64,000 bases of DNA from Novosphingobium sp. 18050 (GTDB taxonomy: Bacteria; Pseudomonadota; Alphaproteobacteria; Sphingomonadales; Sphingomonadaceae), in the NCBI RefSeq assembly GCF_902706195.1, contig NZ_CACSJO010000001.1, positions 248,001 through 312,000 on the forward strand. The letters are read 5' to 3'. The stretch's first letter is position 1. Every line of letters starts with the position of its first letter. This document shows, one piece after another, positions 61,376-64,000 of the stretch. Both the position numbers and the translations under genes were made by a program. The notes beneath the pieces were generated by a model. The model had not been told where the DNA came from, searched no databases, and worked only from the letters and a program-made list of their open reading frames with translations.

Positions 61376-62344
61376 TCAGACCGCAACCGGCGCGGCGATA
61401 TGCGCCTGGGGTGCATATCCGGCCACTTCGAAGTCCTCGATCCGGTAGTCGAACATCGAATCGGGACGGCGCAGGATCGACATATGGGCTTCGCCGGAAG
61501 GCTCGCGCGCAAGCTGTTCTTCGACCAGCGGCGCATGGTTGAGGTACAAATGGACATCGCCGCCTGTCCAAACGGCCTCACCGGGTTCAAGGTTGCATTG
61601 CTGCGCGATCATGCGGGTCAGCAGTGCCAGCGACCACATGTTAAACGCAAATCCCAGACCCAGGTCGCAGCTGCGTTGATAAAGCAGGCACGATAGCCGT
61701 CCGTCCGCGACATGGAACTGATAGGTCTTGTGGCACGGCGGCAGCGCCATCGCATCCAGTTCGGCGACGTTCCAGCCTTCGATAATGTGGCGGCGGCTGC
61801 CTGGATTGGCCTTGAGGCTATCGATCACCTGCGTGACCTGATTGATGCCGGGCCCGCTGCGGAACAGACCCTCACCCGCCGGCTCATATGTCGGCCAGTC
61901 GACCCACTGCTTGCCATAGACCGGACCCAGACCACCCCACTGGAGGGCAAAGGCTTCATCGGCGACGATTCGCGCGGAGAAGTCCCTGCGCTCGATCTGA
62001 TGGCCGGTTTCGCGGCGATAGCGATCCAGCGGCCAGTCGGTCCAGATTTCCACGCCCTGCGCGCAAAGAGCGCGGATGTTGGTCTCGCCGGTGAGGAACC
62101 ACAGCAGTTCGCGCGTCGCGGTCTTCCAGTAGACGCGCTTGGTGGTGAGCAGCGGCATCGCCCCGCCCGACATGTCGAAGCGGATCGTCGCCCCGAAGAC
62201 CGATCTGGTGCCCACGCCGGTACGGTCTACACGCTCGTCGCCCTCGGTCCAGATGCGGCGCATGAGGTCGAGGTACTGGCGCTCCCAATGCGGCGTCTGC
62301 GCGGCGGTGAAAGCGGGGTCTGCGTTAAACGTGGTCGTAGTCAT
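61376..62344 (-). CDS. thyA: Thymidylate synthase
   Basis: A 322-aa ThyA that methylates dUMP with methylene-THF. It shows DRTGVGTRSVFGATIRFDM (phosphate-binding Arg), TTKRVYWKTATRELLWFLTGETNI, WGGLGPVYGKQW, RRHIIEGWNVAELDAMALPPCHKTYQF with the catalytic Cys, and LLYQRSCDLGLGFAFN (QRSCD signature). Longer than the 264-aa E. coli enzyme because of a central insertion (LDRYRRETGHQIERRDFSARIVADEAFALQ), as in other long-form ThyA. ATG at 62344. Confidence 0.95.
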   Translation of the reverse strand: MTTTTFNADPAFTAAQTPHWERQYLDLMRRIWTEGDERVDRTGVGTRSVFGATIRFDMSGGAMPLLTTKRVYWKTATRELLWFLTGETNIRALCAQGVEIWTDWPLDRYRRETGHQIERRDFSARIVADEAFALQWGGLGPVYGKQWVDWPTYEPAGEGLFRSGPGINQVTQVIDSLKANPGSRRHIIEGWNVAELDAMALPPCHKTYQFHVADGRLSCLLYQRSCDLGLGFAFNMWSLALLTRMIAQQCNLEPGEAVWTGGDVHLYLNHAPLVEEQLAREPSGEAHMSILRRPDSMFDYRIEDFEVAGYAPQAHIAAPVAV

Positions 62345-62653
62345 GCGGGAAAACCTATCGCTCCGGGCCGCGCAGGGGAAGACGGTTGCGGTATTGGTCC
62401 CCGGCGGCACCATGCCTGGGGAGCTGGGACAGGCTCGGCAGAAGCGCGGTTCAACCGACACTTTATGCTGTTTTTATCCAGAATCAGCCTTCCAAAGGCC
62501 CCTGCCAAAAGCCACCTGCCCCCACACAAACGGCGGATTTCCGAGGATTTTGCAATCTCGGCAACAAAATCCACAAAGCCCTCTTGCCACCCCCGGAGTC
62601 GCCCTATATAGGCGCGCTCCTGCCCAGGGCGGTCTTCGGATCGCCCCTCCGGT

Positions 62654-62730
62654 CGGGGAATAGCTCAGCCTGGTAGAGCACTGTCTTCGGGAGGCAGGGG
62701 CCGGAGGTTCGAATCCTCTTTCCCCGACCA
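62654..62730 (+). tRNA. tRNA-Pro (CGG)
   Basis: A 77-nt cloverleaf: acceptor CGGGGAA pairing with TTCCCCG, D-arm GCTCAGCCTGGTAGAGC, anticodon stem CTGTC/GGCAG with loop TTCGGGA (CGG), T-arm GGAGGTTCGAATCCTC, encoded CCA. C1-G72 is the tRNA-Pro identity pair. Confidence 0.95.
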
Positions 62731-62739
62731 TTTATTCGC

Positions 62740-62775
62740 AAAGGGCGCGTCTCTCGGGACGCGCCCTTTGTCGTT
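62740..62775. terminator. Terminator after tRNA-Pro
   Basis: AAAGGGCGCGTC pairs perfectly with GACGCGCCCTTT around a 6-nt loop, followed by GTCGTTT. It also lies just beyond the 3' end of the convergent GntR gene. Confidence 0.85.
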
Positions 62776-62787
62776 TCAGCGTCCGGT

Positions 62788-63582
62788 CTACACCGACCCG
62801 CCAGCGAAATAGCGAGCCCGAATTTCCGCCACACGCGCCCGCGCGTCCGAAACCGCGCGTTCTTCGATCGCCATCAGGACGTGGTTGATCGAGCCTTCCA
62901 GATGCATCCGCACCGCCGCCCGCGCCCTTACCGCGTCCCGTGCATGCAGCGCCGCGAGAATCTCGATGTGCTGCTCCAGACTGTGGCGATAGTTGTGGTT
63001 GCGCGCATCCTCCAGCATCCGGCGACACTCCGGCGAGCGCGAGCGCATGTCCCACAAGTCGCGCACGCCGCGTTCCACGGCGATGTTGCGGGTGGCCTGC
63101 GCCAGGGTCGTGTGGAAAACGGTGAGCGCGGCCTCCCAGTCCTCGAAACTGCCGTCCTCCCGCCGCATATCGGCCACCGCTTGGTCGAGACGAAGGAGTT
63201 CCTCGTCGCTGATGTTGGTCGCCGCCAGAGAGGCCGCCTCGCCCTCGAAGATGAGACGCGCCTGGGCGAGTTCGATCGGTGTCACCGCCGCCGCGTCGGC
63301 CACTGGCGGCTCATCGTCCGGCTGACGCAGGACATAGGCCCCGGACCCGATCCGCACTTCGACCACGCCCATCACTTCCAGCGCCAGCAGCGCCTCGCGC
63401 ACGATCGGGCGGCTGACGCCCATGAGCACGGCCAGTTCACGTTCCGCCGGCATCCTTGCGCCGACCGGATAGCGTCCTGCCCGCACTTCCTCCATCAGCG
63501 CTGCAGCGACCCTCCGATAAAGGCGCGGCGCGTGCGGTTCTTCCTGCCCGGCCTCACCGGCCTTTTGTTCTTCATGGTTCAA
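62788..63582 (-). CDS. FadR/GntR-family transcriptional regulator
   Basis: A 264-aa regulator. The N-terminal GntR helix-turn-helix reads LYRRVAAALMEEVRAGRYPVGARMPAERELAVLMGVSRPIVREALLALEVMGVVEVRIGSGAYV. The FCD effector domain follows with EGEAASLAATNISDEELLRLDQ, and metal-site candidates D/H in the helices (VFHTTLAQATRN, EQHIEILAALHARDAVRARAAVRMHLEG). Effectors of this group are often carboxylic acids. No target gene is evident beside it. Confidence 0.9.
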   Translation of the reverse strand: MNHEEQKAGEAGQEEPHAPRLYRRVAAALMEEVRAGRYPVGARMPAERELAVLMGVSRPIVREALLALEVMGVVEVRIGSGAYVLRQPDDEPPVADAAAVTPIELAQARLIFEGEAASLAATNISDEELLRLDQAVADMRREDGSFEDWEAALTVFHTTLAQATRNIAVERGVRDLWDMRSRSPECRRMLEDARNHNYRHSLEQHIEILAALHARDAVRARAAVRMHLEGSINHVLMAIEERAVSDARARVAEIRARYFAGGSV

Positions 63583-63706
63583 CGGCCACTCTCCCTGCGG
63601 TCCGACCGATTTATCGGTTTTTGCAGGGTCGGTAATACCAGTCGAGGCATGGGGGCCGCAAGCCGCTCTCCCGATCAGTCAAGCGCAGCTGCCGGTTGGG
63701 ACAGGC

Positions 63707-64000
63707 TCAGCCCGAGCGCAGCAGCTGCACGCCCCAGTCGCGCTCGAACAGATAAAGCAGCAACCGCGCCGCCTCTCCGCGTGGACCGGCAAGGCCGCCG
63801 TCGCGTTCGATCAGCAGGCGCGCATCGTCGTGAGCGAGCGGGAGCAGCTTCTGGATCTGCTCCAGGCTGGCGATGCGGAACGGCGTATCACCCGACTGCC
63901 GGGTGCCGAGCAGTTCGCCGCCGCCGCGCAGTTGCAGGTCCTCCTCGGCAAGACGAAAACCGTCCTGCGTCTCGCGCATTAGGGCAAGCCGCTGGCGCGC
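63707..64000 (-). CDS. recG: ATP-dependent DNA helicase RecG, C-terminal end (5' part outside window)
   Basis: The visible 97 residues match the RecG end: RLALMRETQDGFRLAEEDLQLRGGGELLGTRQSGD (helicase motif VI region and the wedge-contact hairpin, QxxGR-like), then a helical tail. RecG reverses stalled forks. The frame is open to the right edge of the window. Confidence 0.88.
   Translation of the reverse strand, partial: ARQRLALMRETQDGFRLAEEDLQLRGGGELLGTRQSGDTPFRIASLEQIQKLLPLAHDDARLLIERDGGLAGPRGEAARLLLYLFERDWGVQLLRSG

Overview
The window reads as a high-GC alphaproteobacterial chromosome, most likely a sphingomonad (Novosphingobium/Sphingobium-like). This rests on the XrtA/PEP-CTERM-type PrsK/PrsR regulators beside a polyprenyl sugar transferase, a TonB-dependent receptor next to tRNA-Glu genes, the zapA–6S RNA–5-formyl-THF cyclo-ligase order, a DUF2842 protein, and several SDR/MaoC/nitronate monooxygenase catabolic genes. 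The assignment is inference from gene content; no 16S rRNA or marker search was possible. No transposase, integrase, prophage or CRISPR array was seen.

Layout. 0-6.5 kb: end of a PAP2 phosphatase, a MaoC/FAS1-type dehydratase divergent from a nitronate monooxygenase with two palindromic operators between them, a flavodoxin/unknown/AHH-nuclease operon, and recJ. 6.6-10.2 kb: two tRNA-Glu genes, a TonB-dependent receptor, and a decayed 3' half of tRNA-Glu that may mark the edge of an old insertion. 10.2-24.4 kb: extensin-like protein, amino acid permease, panB, the exopolysaccharide control block (TPR protein, PrsR, PrsK, sugar transferase), a secreted M20 amidohydrolase, a glutamine amidotransferase and tRNA-Leu. 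24.5-27 kb: inositol monophosphatase, a secreted protein, EF-P and a small secreted protein.

27-46 kb is an accessory catabolic region: five SDRs, an NTF2-like protein, a periplasmic-binding-fold protein without a signal peptide, an MDR alcohol dehydrogenase, an alkylsulfatase-type MBL protein with altered metal ligands, an AraC regulator, a sulfotransferase and a VOC protein. At its right end lies a complete coenzyme F420 locus, arranged as two divergent, translationally coupled operons. One strand carries cofE-cofD-fbiC. The other carries npdG-cofC followed by an SDR, an F420-type luciferase-like oxidoreductase and a xylose-isomerase-like TIM barrel. F420 synthesis, its reduction by NADPH and a probable consumer are therefore physically joined. 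This is the most interesting system in the window, because F420 is uncommon in Proteobacteria and here it sits inside a catabolic cluster of unknown substrate.

46-64 kb is mostly housekeeping: thiE, a lipoprotein, a central-carbon cluster (tkt-gap-pgk-acyltransferase-fba), a zapA region with a likely 6S RNA, two identical tRNA-Asp genes, the branched-chain 2-oxoacid dehydrogenase genes (E1 alpha, E1 beta, E2), thyA, tRNA-Pro, a FadR-type regulator, and the 3' end of recG. Many convergent gene ends are separated by perfect hairpins, three of which share one repeat sequence.
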